From Caprimulgus europaeus (Eukaryota > Chordata > Aves > Caprimulgiformes > Caprimulgidae), in assembly GCA_907165065.1 (NCBI GenBank), contig OU015523.1:117578246-117642245 (forward strand): a DNA stretch of 64,000 bases, given 5' to 3'. The notes under the pieces are model-generated. The model made no database searches. It saw nothing but the letters and a program-made list of their open reading frames with translations, and was not told the origin of the DNA. A program made the translations under genes and the position numbers. Shown here piece after piece: positions 26,186-39,549 of this stretch (position 1 is the stretch's first letter; each line of letters starts with the position of its first letter).

Positions 26186-26410
26186 CACATAGAATTGTAG
26201 GGGTGGGAAGGGTCCTCAGGAGAACATCCAGCCCAACCCCGCTGCCAAAGCAGGTTCCCTACAACAGGTTACACAGGAAGACGTCCAGGTGGGTTTTTAA
26301 CATCTCCAGAGATGGAGACTCCACAGCCTCTCTGGGCAGCCTGTCCCAGGGCTCTGTCACCCTCACAGTAAAGAAGTTTTTCCTTAGGTTTGTCTGTAAC
26401 TTTCAGTGTT
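26186..26410 (-). mobile_element. CR1 LINE 3' fragment (older subfamily)
   Basis: The minus strand carries a CR1 3' end: tail complement CACATAGAATTGTAGGGGTG, then GGAGAACATCCAGCCCAACC, then an ORF2 C-terminal block around CTCTCTGGGCAGCCTGTCCC and a TAAAGAAGTTTTTCC block. The 3' UTR differs from groups A and B. Confidence 0.88.
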
Positions 26411-26418
26411 CCGAAAAG

Positions 26419-26458
26419 ATGTTCCTAAATGGAACTAGGTGTTCCTAAATGGAACTTT
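26419..26458. repeat. 20-bp tandem duplication
   Basis: Two tandem copies of a 20-bp unit containing GTTCCTAAATGGAACT occur just past the truncated end of the neighbouring CR1. The core TTCCTAAATGGAA is nearly palindromic. Confidence 0.85.
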
Positions 26459-28852
26459 TGGGTGTTCCATTTCAGTGGAGCCATAGGCAAATACATCAGT
26501 GTCCTGTGGTGAGGGGCTGTTCCTTCGTGTCACTCACAATAAGAATTGAGCCAAAGATCCTCTGTGTTTTACCTCCGAGACGAATGTCATCCTAGAGCAA
26601 AACATCTTGCACAGAAGGATCACTTTAACATGGCAAAGATTTTTGAGCTGATTTGCCAACTTGGCTGTGGGCACGCTGAGAGTGCTGTTGTGCAATCAGT
26701 ATTGCTCTGCCGATGTCTCCTGCCTCTCCTCACCAGTTGTCTCTTTGGGATAAAGCCTGTCTTTTCTTCATTGCTTTGTTTTGATCTCCTTTTCCTTTTT
26801 TTTTCAGTGTGCTTTTCACCCCACAGCTGTTATGTGTGACAGGAGCAATTCTAATACAAGTATTTTTGCAGGTTTGTTCATAGTCCAGAAAAAAACTTTT
26901 GCATTTATTGAAATACATGCTCCCATTCTTTTAGTCTGTCTGCAGCTGACTGTCCTCTCCTAATACCTGGAGTGCATCGAGTTTATTTGTCTGTGCTGCT
27001 GTTAAACAATGCTCTTAAGTGTAGTCATCTATCCTAAATGCTGCCAGGCTGTTTCTATAAAGGGCTATGTGTCACCACTGTTTTTTTTCATAAGGAGAAT
27101 TTATGTTGATTAAATGTTTAGAATGAGTAAAATGTTCAAAATGCTATAAACGATGTTTCCTCCTTATTTTCAAAGGAGAGTTTTACTGAGAAAGTGCACC
27201 ATAGATTTAGATAATAATGACAAAGGAGGTAAGTTAAAAGGTAAGAAAGAAAGCTGAGAACTCCCATTCTCTAGTGAATTAAGTGTACACTTGACATTAC
27301 ATGAAAATTAAGGGGAAAAAATGTGTCCAAAAGCTTTAGTAAAATCGGACAACTTTAATTCCTGGTGTTTGGAAAAGAATTAATTCAGAGGAGGGAGGAT
27401 GTGCAGGGGATTTTTCCACATGAGAGAGAAAAATGACCACAAAGGTGAAGAGAAACCTTCAGTGATGAAAACCTTTCTCCTCACTCAAGGAAAAGACCCC
27501 AAAGAATCTGGATTAAAAATGTAGTGTGAAATGGCAGTAGAGAGACGTTAAGGTCACCTGGATGCCCATTTCCCATGGACTGCCAGACTCCTCCAGTAAC
27601 ATTTCCATTCTCAGAGTTACACTGCTCAACAAGCTCAGCAGAATAGAGGTACCCCACGTGTGTCCAGTGTCTGGCACGGATGGGCATCTCTCTTTGCTGT
27701 GAGAGGGAAGGGAACTGAATCCAGACCTGGCAAGTCTAGACCTAGCAAGCACCTGTGTGATGAATTACCTGTGACTTTTCTGTCCACTGTGGTGGGAGCT
27801 CTGATCTCAGTTGCAATTTGGGGGCTTTCCTGCAAACTCAGTAGCACAGGACATGCTCCAGAAGCAACGTGTCAGGAGCAGAGCCGTGCTTTGTGCAAGG
27901 ACGGGCTGTGACCAACAGCCTGTAGCAAAAGTTTGCTAAAGCCTTCTGAGCCCTCTGCCACATGTGACAAAAGCAATCGGATATTGTGCATCCTGGAGCT
28001 CACTGGGAGGTGGCACCTCGGTATTTTGACCATATACAAAGGTCCCTTTCCCTCTTCACCGGGAGGGTGTCTCCTTCTGGTGTTGGTTCTGGTCTAAAGA
28101 AGGAGCAAGAGATAAGCAGTGAGGAAAGGGATATTCTTACAGCCTCTGGTGCGGGTATGTCTCGATGAACTCCTGGTTTGACCTGAAGACTTCCTTTTTT
28201 TTTTCTTTTTTTAACCAGCATTAGGGAATTCCTCACCAGCTTGTTCTTGCAGTAGCCAGGCCAACAATGACAAGAATGTGGAAATCAACTAAGCAATTAT
28301 ATTCACAGTGGTGGTTAACAGCATCCCTTCATCTGAAACAAATCAGTTACAGTCCAATGAAAGCTGCTGTACCTAGTGCATGTACATAATAGAGCCCTTG
28401 TTGTGCATTTGCAGAGCATGCCGGATCACTTAAACGGGGTCGATGAGAGGCAACGCGAGAGAAATTTTATATTTTATTACCCAGAGACACAGAAACCTGG
28501 ATATCATCTTATTTAACTCCCTTCCACACAGAGATCTGCCATTGTGCTTATAAAGGTATTTTTCCAGGTGCTGCAAAATGTTGGAGGAATGAAGTCCAGG
28601 AGCATAACTTAGAATTAGCTGTGAACAAGAGCCATGAGCAATTGCCAAGGTAGGAAAAGTCAGCTAACAGACTTCAAATCAGTGGGAGTTACTCTGACCT
28701 TGGTCACCACTGAAAGTCTGCTGTATTTTCTATATCACTGGTGTTTAACCTGTGAACCCCAGGAGTCTGTGAATTGCTTCTTAGCACACCTGTGAAGGGT
28801 GGTTAGGAACACAAGTGCATGTCTGCTAAACATCAAGCAATGTATGGACATT
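26459..28852. other. Unrecognised sequence
   Basis: Only short chance ORFs are present. No repeat or gene is recognised. Confidence 0.6.
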
Positions 28853-29107
28853 AATGGCTTTAAACTGGAAGAGGGGAGATAGAGATGAGATCTGAGGAAG
28901 AAATTCTTCACTGTGAGTGTGGTGAGACATTGGAACAGGTTGCCCAGAGAAGCTGTGGCTGCTTCTCCCTGGAAGTGTTCAAGGCCAGGTTGGATGAGGC
29001 TTTGAGCAACCTGGTCTAGTGGAAAGTGTCCCTGCTGATGGCAGGGGAGTTAGAAATGGATCATTTTTAAGGCCCCTTCCAACCCAAACCATTCTGTGAT
29101 TCTATGA
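28853..29107 (+). mobile_element. CR1 LINE 3' fragment (group A)
   Basis: The copy begins near TTAAACTGGAAGAGGGGAGA and crosses the ORF2 C-terminal coding segment. It ends with the group A 3' UTR and an ATTCTGTGATTCTATG tail. It is 5'-truncated and about 255 bp long. Confidence 0.95.
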
Positions 29108-32100
29108 CATTTCTAAAAAGAAAAAAAACCCATTGCATCATGGAAAATTTTCAGTGACCTACAAAACAAATGAGACTACAAAGATGCAATATGTTATGAT
29201 ATATAGAAGCTTACAGAAGTCAGCCAGGATGTGGCAATTTGGAAGGTCTGCCCTAGGGTGCGCTCCCATTAATGTCAGCCAACGTACATCTAGAGCAGAA
29301 TTTGATCCTTGGTGTTCCCTGAACTAAAGAATCAGCTCCTGCTCCTGGAAGTGAAATGCATTAATGGTCCCAGGCTGTACACCATAGAAACTCCTTGTTT
29401 ATGGGGCTTTTGTTCTCTTTTTGTTGAAAATGGGAGGGAAGATGCTTATTCAATGTTTTCGTTGACTTAGCAACTGTTAGCAAGTTCGGGAAGATTCTGA
29501 AGCTGTATTTGGTGGTGTCCACCCAGCAGTCATATAGTTAATGCATCCAATGCCTTCTATTGATGAATTTGTTGTCTGAATTAGTCTCTAGTCTCTGCAA
29601 TTCTCTTGAAAGTGAAAACAAGCTGGTTCAGACTGAACTGAACAACAGGGTCCTAAATGAGAGTGCAATGTGAACTACAGTAGCAAAATTTCATGGATTA
29701 ATGGCCAAATTGTTGTCTAGTAAAGTCTGATGGCAAAATTCCCATAGGCTACAAAAGGGACAGGATTTGACCCTAAGAAAAGATTCCATTTGAAGCATTT
29801 GAACATCTCCCAAAAGCCAATTATTAAATCAGAGGCGCCATAATAACTGAGCTCAAATTTATTTGAGGACAAGGAAAGGCAGTTGGGAGGTCAGCACATG
29901 CTCACCATGTCATTTCTATGGTGACTTCATTGCAGAGCTCAGCACTGGTTGTGTACTGTGCTGACAATAAGGCTGAGATGAGAAAGAGCCTGAAAGAATT
30001 GCATTGTGGCTGATGAAAAGAAGCTGTTTCCATCAGCCACCTTGTCAAGCAGCTTGGCAAAGCGGAAGCAGAAAGGTCTTTTCTGGTGACTGACCTCCAC
30101 CGCATTTCTCTTCTTTCAGTGCCATCAATAGGCACCACTTGGCTCTGATCCAGGCTCTAAAGAAAGCTCCAAGGAATCAAACAGTTGCTGACAAACCCAC
30201 GCTAACAGAATGTGTCTGTCTCTGCAGTACAGTTTAATACCTAAGCATCATGATTTCCTCTTCTCTAAACAAAGGAAAAAAAAACAACAGAAAAAATACA
30301 TTTACTTGGCTCTGTGTGAAAAAATATGTTATGTATTTACTTTAATTTTTTTTTGCCTTTTCTTTTTTTTATAGTTAAATAGAATAATCAATTGGTAGAC
30401 ACTTTCCTGAAATGCCATTTTATCTTAAGCACTTCTGTTAGGGACACAAACCTCCTAATTAGTGATTCTGGACTCTCTCATTAACAAAACAATAAATGCC
30501 AAGCACATGCACATCCCCTTAATATGCTGGGATGCTTGGAGCCTTGGGAATTCCAGAGGAGGTCTCAAAATTAGAAGGTGAGGAACTTGGTTGTCCAACA
30601 AACTGTACATCTAGAAAAATCACGTAGCCCTCTGAATGAAGTGAAACCCTGTAGTGGAAGCAACTCACCGGTTACACCATGGTGCAGAAACAGCATCCAG
30701 CTGGAGTAAAGGATCTGCAGGGAAGTGCTGGCTCACTGGGGTGAGGTGGGCTGACCTATCACAAGCAGGAAACCTGATTTTGTATTTTTCCTTTGTTTCC
30801 CCAAAACTTGTTTTTTCACTTAAGCCATCAGGTAGCTTGTTGAGATCCATTCATACACGTTCTGCTTTTTTCCTTTTCCAGATGCTTTTACTCTGATTTT
30901 ATATTAGGACTATTTGGCTAGAAATTAGGGCTGTCTTTGAAAGCAATTTTAATGGCTTTTTTGTGTGTGCAGCCAGCCCCTCTCAGGATAATTTTATTTT
31001 GCCAAGAAAATAAAATGTACAAAATAAAATACCAACAGCCACTAGGATTGGATGTGAGGATAGTTTCTTGTTACCTTTCCAGTCAGAGGCAGTGCTATAA
31101 TAAATCCCTGGTATCTGAACACAATGCAAGTTAGAGACTTATCCTATTAATATATCTTTGATAATCCTAGTAGATATCTTTCTGCATTTACAAGTACCTA
31201 AATATGCCTGAAAAATCCTTCATTTTCATTTTGAGTAAGTAGATTATATTCTTGTTTCCGTTTTGGTAAAAGAATGGAGAAGGAAAACAAGTTCTTGTTT
31301 TTCAAATATGAGTTGATTCTCCAACTTTGTGGCTAACCCAAATGGAGAAGAAGTACTGTACCTGCTAGGTAAACTCAAATTCAAAGGCATTAAGGTGAGA
31401 CATTTCAGAGTATCAGAAATGAAAGAATTTGTGTTTGGAAGAATGTACTTCATTCACATTTGTTACAAACCTGATACTGAACTTCAACTCTGTGGATTCT
31501 ATATAAATTAAAAAGCATTGCTTTTTCTTCAAAAGAATGTAGCTTAATAATGTGACAACATTTATTTTGTTATTGCAATTATAGCTATTTCAAAAACCTG
31601 AAGTCTATAAGACAATTAAGCCTCGCTATGTCCTGCCATCACTTCAACTTTCATTTAAAGGAGGTTTTATTTTTTAATAATAATGAAATAATTGTGATTA
31701 TTTGCATTTAAGTTTTTGCCTATCAAACAAATCCCAAAGGCTTATCATATCTGATCTGCTCTGGATTCAATGTGAGTTTTGCTATGTATTTCACTGGAGC
31801 CAGGGTTTTACCACTGGAATCCAATTTGTCTTTAGCTGGAAAGAAGGACTAGGCTGAGCACTAAGCCAAACCCTCCAGCTAAGGAACAAAGAGGGCTTAG
31901 TCCACTTTGCTTTCCCTTCCAGAACATACAGGGTATGATTTTGCATGGCCTAAATGCCAACTTCCTAATTTCCACCCTAGGCTGCTGCTGAACAAGGGCC
32001 TGTGTTACGCTCAGAACAAAACTGTGAGCCCTGGGCAGAAGAGGTGGCTCAGACAAACTTTGAAATTTGTCCTAGCTGAAGGATCAGCTCCGTGCTTTTG

Positions 32101-32823
32101 TCTTTAGATCCCCCTAGTTGCTCATCTTTAGACTTCATATCACTGGCTGTCATCCTGGGACTCAGCCACGGAGATGCTGCCCTCCCTCCTTCAAGGAGTC
32201 CTGACTCTGTGGTTAGGCTCTCCGTTGTGCTTTGTGTTTTTGAAGGGTTGAGTTGACAGGGCTTTGGGAATAGGAGGTTGTTTTGAACTGTGAGGGATAT
32301 AGTTGTTGAAGGGAAAGGCTTTTTGTCATTTCCAGAAGGTCACACCCTGGATCTACTTGACTTTCTCTGAAAGCTTGTCCCAGAGCTGGATACCCTTGAC
32401 AACGTGTATGCAGCTTGCACACAACTTGCCCTGGGACATGGTGTCTGCTCTGTCTCAGAAGACCAGACACTACGGTGGTTCAGAGATCAAGCTCTATATC
32501 AGAATTCAGTCTATGTAATTAAGGGCTCAGTTCATTGATTTCTTTAAAAAGCAAGACCTGAAGTTTAACTCTGCTGTCTGGAAACCAGTGTGTACACTTG
32601 AACAGGAGGCTGGTGGACTCACAACAGCCAGTGTCCCAAAGGATGCAGATAGCCATCCTGTGCCAACTGGAGTTACGTTGTCATCTTCAAATTGGTGTGA
32701 ACAGAGTTGCCTAACACAGCCTAGAGCAACAAATGTGGGGGAACTGCATGAAGGATCCTCTGGATTTATCACTGACATTCTTTGTACACAGAACATGTTC
32801 ATGCAAGTAACCCAAGTTACTAA
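29108..32823. other. Unrecognised sequence
   Basis: No gene is supported. Several A- and T-rich runs lie around 30270-30375. ORFs are all under 90 codons and carry no motif. Confidence 0.6.
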
Positions 32824-33289
32824 TGCTGGAGTGTGTCCAGAGAAGGGCAACGGAGCTGGGGAAGGGTCTGGAGCACAAGTGTGCTGAGTTCCCGGCCGAG
32901 GGAACTGGGGTTGTTGAGTCTGGAGACAAGGAGGCTGAGGGGAGACCTTCTGGCTCTCTACAGCTCCCTGAAAGGAGGGTGGAGAGAGGTGGGGGTTAGT
33001 CTGTTTAACCAAGGAACAAGTGACAGGACAAGAGGAAATGGCCTCGAGTTGCGCCAAGGGCAGTTGAGATTGGATGTGAGGAAGAATTTCTTTGCTGAAA
33101 GGGTTCTCAGGCATTGGAAGGGGTTGTCCAGGGCAGTGGTGGAGTCCCCATCCCTGGAGGGATTGAAGAGTCGTGTGGACACAGTGCTGAGGGACATGGG
33201 TCAGTTGGTGACTTGTCAGTGTGAGGTAAATGGTTGGACCTGATGATCTTAAAGGGCTTTGCCAATCCAGGCAGTTCTGTGCTTCTGTA
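32824..33289 (+). mobile_element. CR1 LINE 3' fragment (group B)
   Basis: The copy starts at TGCTGGAGTGTGTCCAGAGA in ORF2 (VQRRAT region). It continues through [20 protein letters not shown] and the [14 protein letters not shown] block, and ends in the group B 3' UTR with a TTCTGTGCTTCTGT tail. It is very similar to the copies at 38921, 46765 and 50152, with an estimated few to 10% difference by eye. Confidence 0.95.
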
Positions 33290-35111
33290 ATAACTGTGAA
33301 AATAACAAAATCTTAGTGGCAAGTTTTATTTATTGTGTGGTGACGTAGCAGTGAGGTTCACCCTGCAGATTTGGCACTAATAGTATTTGTTTCCTTAGTT
33401 TCTGACATGCAAACATCTAATAACCGCTAGAAAAAAAACCCAAAAACCTTGTTTCAGGAAATCATCGGAGGAAATGCAATGACAGTGTGTGAGTACTGCA
33501 GCCCATACACAATGTTCACTGACATTCTTGGAAGCTCTGAATGATACATCCTGGAAATAGCAACTTCCACAAGATAAATTGGCATTAATTATCAGCTCTG
33601 CCACTTAACTTCTTTGCATTTTCCGTGAAAGAAAATCACAGAGATATGGGACTCAATGAACAAGCTACATTTGTGTTGTAATAAAGCAGCAGAAACTGCT
33701 TAAGGAATGGAAACGTGATTGAGCTTGGAAATGCTGTTGCCAAAGTGACTTTCCCTGGGAGCTCTCCTTGGGCCCTGGAGGAACAGAGTCAGCTCTTGGG
33801 GCAGTGCCTGGTCCTGCTACGGGGGCTGGGATATCCCACGGGCTTCCTCCTCACCATTATATGGTATTCAAGAGCTGCATGGTTCGTAACACATTTACTG
33901 CTCATTTACCCCTTGCCCATCCCATTCTGCTTTTTCTTTGTCCCATTGTTTTTGACAGCAAAGTCTAGGAAGTGTATGAAGCCATTTTCTTAACCAGCTG
34001 CCTGGACTCACTTGGTACCCGGTTAGTCTGATACTTCTGTTATCATTGCAGCCTCTCAGAGCTGCAGGATAGGATTCTCTTGAATTACTGAGTGTAAGAC
34101 ATGGTGTCACTAACAACTGCAAGATACTTCACACTCAGGTACTCTTCTTGCTGCCCTGATTAGAGCTTCCCAGCAAAAAACATTTTCCTCAAACAGACCC
34201 CAATGTTGTCAGCTTGGAAGCCAATCTCCATGAAGGAAAAGCCTGCTGCCTCTCACTGACCCTTCATCTTGTACTGAGTTCTGGGTCCAGAGAACTGGAC
34301 TAGCACCCTCATGTAGAACTTTCTAATTCCTCAGTATAGTATCACGCAGTTACTACTGGGAGAATTACAGAGGCACGAAAGCACAAGCAAAACACTCTGC
34401 TCTTCTTCTTAAATTGCGGTTAGGTTCTTTCAACCAACAAAAAAAAGCTGTCCGTTTGCTCACACAGGTGTCAGGACTGGGATCCCATCTTTAGGGAACC
34501 CTGACCTTTTGTCCAGAGCATGGTTTTTATGGAAGAGGCTGTTGAAGCAGTTGTATGTGCATCCTTAAATAACTGCTAAATAACTCCCTGGGGTGCCATT
34601 CAGCTTCACGCCTTCCCTGGGAGAGCATCCTTTAGTTCATCAGCATCAATAATAGATCAGTCAGTCAAAACTGCTGACCTCTTCTCCTGGGCTGGGAAAG
34701 GATGTTGTTGTGTGGCAGCCAGGCAGAGACACGGCCAGAAAGTAAATGATGCTGGTTAGCAACTGACCTGGAGAAGTTAGCACTTCTACCTACTGATGGA
34801 ACAGAAGACAAAGCTTTTATAAACACACAAAAGAGATGCTATACGGACATGTACACTGACACCCATGCTTTTATTGTAAAGGATGATAAAGCAGAGTGTG
34901 ACTTTTTAAGTTCTGTTCATAATGGTAACCCAACAACTTCAGGAGCGAGTGCTCCCTCACCCAGATTTTATGGATATTGTGATAACTTCTTATATCTGAG
35001 TTTCAGCCCCAGGAAGAAGGCTGTTGTGTCTGATAAAACATCACAGAGCCATTGAGAACTGACAAAATCATACTGATGCCAAAGTGTAGCCTTATTTCCC
35101 CCAGAATATGG
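33290..35111. other. Unrecognised sequence
   Basis: No gene or transposon is recognised. Confidence 0.6.
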
Positions 35112-35460
35112 ATCATGGAATGGTCTGGCTTGAAAGGGACATTTAAAGATCACCTAGTCCAACCCCCCTGCCATCAGCAGGGACACCTTCCACTAGACCA
35201 GGTTGCTCAAAGCCTCATCCAGCCTGGCCTTGAACACTTCCAGGGAGGGGGCAGCCATAACTTCTCTGGGTAATGTCTTCCAGTGTCTCACCACCCTGAT
35301 CTTAAAAAATCTCTTCCTTATGTCCAATCTAAACCTGCCCCCTTTCAGTTTAAAACTGTTACCCCTTGTCCTATCACTACAGACCCTGGTAAAAAGTCTT
35401 TTTGCATCTTTCTTATAAGCTTCCTTTATATTTTGAAAGGTCACAATAAGGGTGTCCATC
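35112..35460 (-). mobile_element. CR1 LINE 3' fragment (group A)
   Basis: The minus strand encodes a nearly open CR1 ORF2 C-terminus over 88 codons (RLFTRVCSDRTRGNSFKL, then [10 protein letters not shown] and the [20 protein letters not shown] block) and then the group A 3' UTR. It is truncated 5' near 35460. Confidence 0.95.
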
Positions 35461-37336
35461 TACCTTTTCAGCTCTGAATATCCAGGGCTTCAGTTATTTC
35501 AAACACTGAGCAAGTTCAAAATAATTTTATATTTGCTTTACTCTGATGTTGCTCCATGACTGTGGTGCCAGCCAGAGGAGAATCAAAACCCTGGATTGAA
35601 ACCTGAGTTTTAGGAGTCTGTTCCCACAGGTGTGCCCAGTGTCATCACCTGGTTGTGAAGGAAAGAAAACCAGTGGCCATCCTGTTGTCCTGCATGCGTC
35701 AGGAGGTCACAGCAGGTCATAAATAACAGTCATGTCAGCCTTCCCAGTCTTTGCAGACTGTGGCTGGCTCTGCCTCGTCCTCCCCACACTGCACTGTGCT
35801 CTTTCAACAATACAGGTATTATTCAGTTGAAACCCAGCTTTGAGTGGCAGGTTTGAAGGTCTGATGCATCAGCTGGTGTCTCCTCACAAACAGAGATGGA
35901 CGAGCGCAGTCAACATTTTAGCCGTTACCTTTTCCTGATCATCCATATAGCAAATTATTTTGGGATAATGGTTGTGTATTCAAGGAACCCGGGCTGTGTT
36001 TGTTCATCTTTAGCCAAATTGTTTCAATTACAGAAGAATAGATGTTCTGTTGGAGGAAGGAAGCTGCTGCGTTGGCCTCGGACGATACTCCTCTAAGCTA
36101 GGAGAGGCTGGAGTCATTGTGCCAAGGTGGACAGGCAGCAGCTATGCCAAGAACAATATTATTTGCATTTTGAGTTAGAGCATCTAATGGGATCAAGAAC
36201 AGAACCATTTTTTTTTTTCTGAACTCATTTGAATGTTTGCCAAAGGGGCGATTTACAGCTTCCTAGAAATAATGAACAGTTCAGCTGTCTTGACCAACAT
36301 GTGGTCACGCATGTTGCAAACTGACATAATATTTAATAACATCTTGCTGCAGTTCCTGTTCCACAGAGATGTTTGTCAGACAGCTCAGGGAATCAAAAGG
36401 GTTTTAATCTTTAAATTTCATCTCAGAGTAATTGTATGTACTCGGGGTTTTTTTTCCATTCTGAGCTTGGATAACTTGTTTCATACTGCCCTTGATTGAA
36501 AACAGTTGGAAGAGGAGGATGGGACTTTTAATTCTTGAACTTTATTTGAAAAATCTCAGGAACTTTTATTAGTTATTTGATTTATAGTCTAGTGTAAATA
36601 TCTTTCTAGTGTGGTGGGTGCTTTTGAAACTGGTAGTGGTTAAGCTCAACCTCAAGAAAGTGATAAAAATTAAAGCACTTGTATGAAATTAGTGGTATTT
36701 TGTCACCTGGAATATTTGGACACAGTTCTACTTACACCATATGGAAAAAATAGAGCTGAAATTCTGAGGAATAAAGAAAGTGGAAAATAAAAGGAGTATA
36801 TCATTGGAAGAATATTTAGAAGTCCTGAGAGGGTATTTGATAGAAAGGATGTATCATTCTGTGTTTGTGTTATTGTACAAATTGCAGTCCAGATGCTCCA
36901 GTATCAGGGCCAAACACACCGAGTGCTGTGCGTTCAACTGCGTATAATTTAGAGACAGCTCAAATCAAGTTGACAATAGACCAAGATAGCAGGGAGAGTG
37001 CACACAAAGGTGATGAGAGCTGTAGACAGGAAAGGTCAGATCACACGTATGTGAGCACTTCATGCATCTTCCTTTTTCCTCTTGGCATTAAAAAGGAAGA
37101 AAAAGTTTGAAGCAAAATCGTTCCTTCAGACAAGGAAGAGGATGAGGGTCAGAGGGTAGTCATGGTAGGCTAGCTACTCTCCTGGTGATGCCAAAAGTAG
37201 TTTGGACAGTTGCATGACTGATCTCAGCATTTAAGCAAAACATGTGCTTGGTGAAACAACAGCCCCTGAGGTCAGCACAGAGATCATCTTAGGGCTGGCT
37301 GGAGGCTAGATTGGAAAACGGTGTGTGTTTCTGCTA

Positions 37337-37375
<39 letters not shown>

Positions 37376-37542
37376 TACATACAGCTTTAGCTACCTGACA
37401 GTGCTAAAAAAGGATTTTATGAAATACAGTGGTAGAAATGCTGGAGTAAAGAGAGAAGAATGAAGGCAAAATGCTTAATGCCTTGAGAGAAAAAAGTAAA
37501 AGACCATCAGAGGGCTGAGTTTGTGGAAGTCTGAGAAGTGGG
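35461..37542. other. Unrecognised sequence with a TA microsatellite
   Basis: No gene is supported. A TA repeat lies at about 37341-37372 (separate entry). Confidence 0.6.
37341..37372. repeat. (TA)n microsatellite
   Basis: About sixteen TA dinucleotides in an uninterrupted run. Confidence 0.9.
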
Positions 37543-37904
37543 AAGAAGGGCTCTGGGGAGACCTTATAGCAGTCTTCCAGTACTTAAAAGGGCCCTACAG
37601 GAAAGGTGGGGGGTGACTCTTTGTCAGGGATTATAGTGATAGGATGAGGAGTAGCAGTTTTAAACTGAAAGAGAGCAGACTTAGATTAGATCTTAAGAAG
37701 AAATTCTTTGCTGTGAGGGTGGTCAGACACTGGCCCAGGTTGCCCAGAGAAGCTGTGGCTGCTCCTCCCTGGAAGTGTTCAAGGCCAGGCTGGATGAGGC
37801 TTTGAGCAACCTGGTCTAGTGGAAGGTGTCCCTGCTGATGGCAGAGGGGTTGGAACTGGATGATCTTTAAGGTCCCCTCCAACCCAAACCATTCTATGAT
37901 TCTA
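37543..37904 (+). mobile_element. CR1 LINE 3' fragment (group A)
   Basis: The copy starts at GAAGGGCTCTGGGGAGACCT and includes the ORF2 C-terminal region (LDLRKKFFAV-like, with frameshift). It ends in the group A 3' UTR with ACCCAAACCATTCTATGATT. Confidence 0.95.
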
Positions 37905-38920
37905 AAAATGTCATTATGCTGCAAAGCACAGATAAACTCTTAAGGTGAGCTTTCAAATGAGGACAGCACAAAGGTGACTTAGGGACTTCTTTATTTCTCA
38001 TATTCCTGATTTTTAAAGGAAAACACTGCCTTTCTCAAGATATTTTCATCTGAGGGGGTATCTGAATGTTTTGTAAGCATCTCAAATGGTCCATAGTGCT
38101 CTGAAGCAGGCATATGTTATATCTCATCTATCAAAAACAGCTATCAAAATTGTGGTTCAGAAGCCAAGCCTGCTTGTCCTGGGTTAGATAGGAATGAGCA
38201 GAAAGCATCTGGTACTGTTCAAGAAGCTTCTGCTGCTGGTTCCTTTCTGCAGAGCTTTGGTAGAAGAAGCATGCACGGGCATATGAATGGTACAGTGGAG
38301 AAATCAGCTCTGATAATGTCAGTAACAAAAGTGCTCTTGGTTTCATCCAGATTAAGCTCCCATCCAAGCAACCTTCTTGTGAAACACCGAGTTCTATGCC
38401 TTTGGCAGTGCTTTTCAGTGGTGTTCAACCCAATGCAGCCATCAGCAATCTTCCATGAGCTGTAACCCAGCTCCAGCCTACTTTCAGAGCAACCTCGTTT
38501 GCTGGAGTAGCAATGACAAATGAGATACAAATTGCAGGAAGACTCTCCTCCTCCAAACCCGCAGCACGATGCAGTTTGCGTGCGAGCAGTACGTGCACCA
38601 GCCCCTGTTTATGTCATTTGCTGGGACCTCAAAAGGAAGTTAGTGCTCTCTGTAGCACCCAGCCCAAATTATATCTAGCCACGATTCACATGACCAGCTG
38701 CCTGTACAATGGGAGAAGTTTCCAGACATTGTAAAATTTGCTTTTAAGACTGTATTCTCCTAATGTTTGGATCATATTTAAACCTTAAAATTGCCTTGAT
38801 GTATTTGCTTGTCCAAATTGAGGACGAGAGCTGGTTTTCATAGACTTAGGAATGCAAGCGTTGTAATTTATGCTGAATTCCTCCTTTCTAGGGGAAACAT
38901 TATATTTAGGAGAAATATGG
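37905..38920. other. Unrecognised sequence
   Basis: No gene or transposon is recognised. The 103-codon minus-strand ORF at 38219-38530 shows no family resemblance. Confidence 0.6.
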
Positions 38921-39549
38921 TTGGCCAAGAAGGCAAATAGCATCCTGGCCTGGATCAGGAATAGTGTGGCCAGCAGGACCAGCGAAGTTCTCTTACCCCT
39001 GCACTGGGCACTGGTGAGGCTGCACCTCGAGTGCTGGGTTCAGTTTTGGGCCCCTCACTCCAAGAAGGACATGGAGGTGCTGGAGCGTGTCCAGAGAAGG
39101 GCAACGGAGCTGGGGAAGGGTCTGGAGCACAAGTGTGATGAGTTCACAGCTGAGGGAACTGGGGGTGTTGAGCCTGGAGAAAAGGAGGCTGAGAGGAGAC
39201 CTTCTGGCTCTGTCCAGCTCCCTGAAAGGAGGGTGGAGAGAGGTGGGGGTGGGTCTGTTCAACCAAGGAACAAGTGACAGGACAAGAGGAAATGGCCTCG
39301 AGTTGTGCCAGGGGCAGTTGAAATTGGATGTGAGGAAGAATTTGTTCGCTGAAAGGGTTCTGAGGCATTGGAAGGGGTTGCCCAGGGCAGCGGTGGAGTC
39401 CCCATCCCTGGAGGGACTGAAGAGTCGTGTAGACACAGTGCTGAGGGACATGGGTCAGTCGGGGACTTGTCAGTGTGAGGTTCATGGTTGGACTCAATTT
39501 GCTTAAAGGGCTTTGCCAGTCGAGGCAGTTTGGGGTTTCTGTGATTCTG
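38921..39549 (+). mobile_element. CR1 LINE 3' fragment (group B), 629 bp
   Basis: The copy starts in the ORF2 region coding [20 protein letters not shown]. It keeps an open frame of 135 codons across 38870-39277, after which a frame change follows. It then reads through [20 protein letters not shown] and [14 protein letters not shown] to the group B 3' UTR and tail. It is the second longest young CR1 in the window. Confidence 0.95.
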
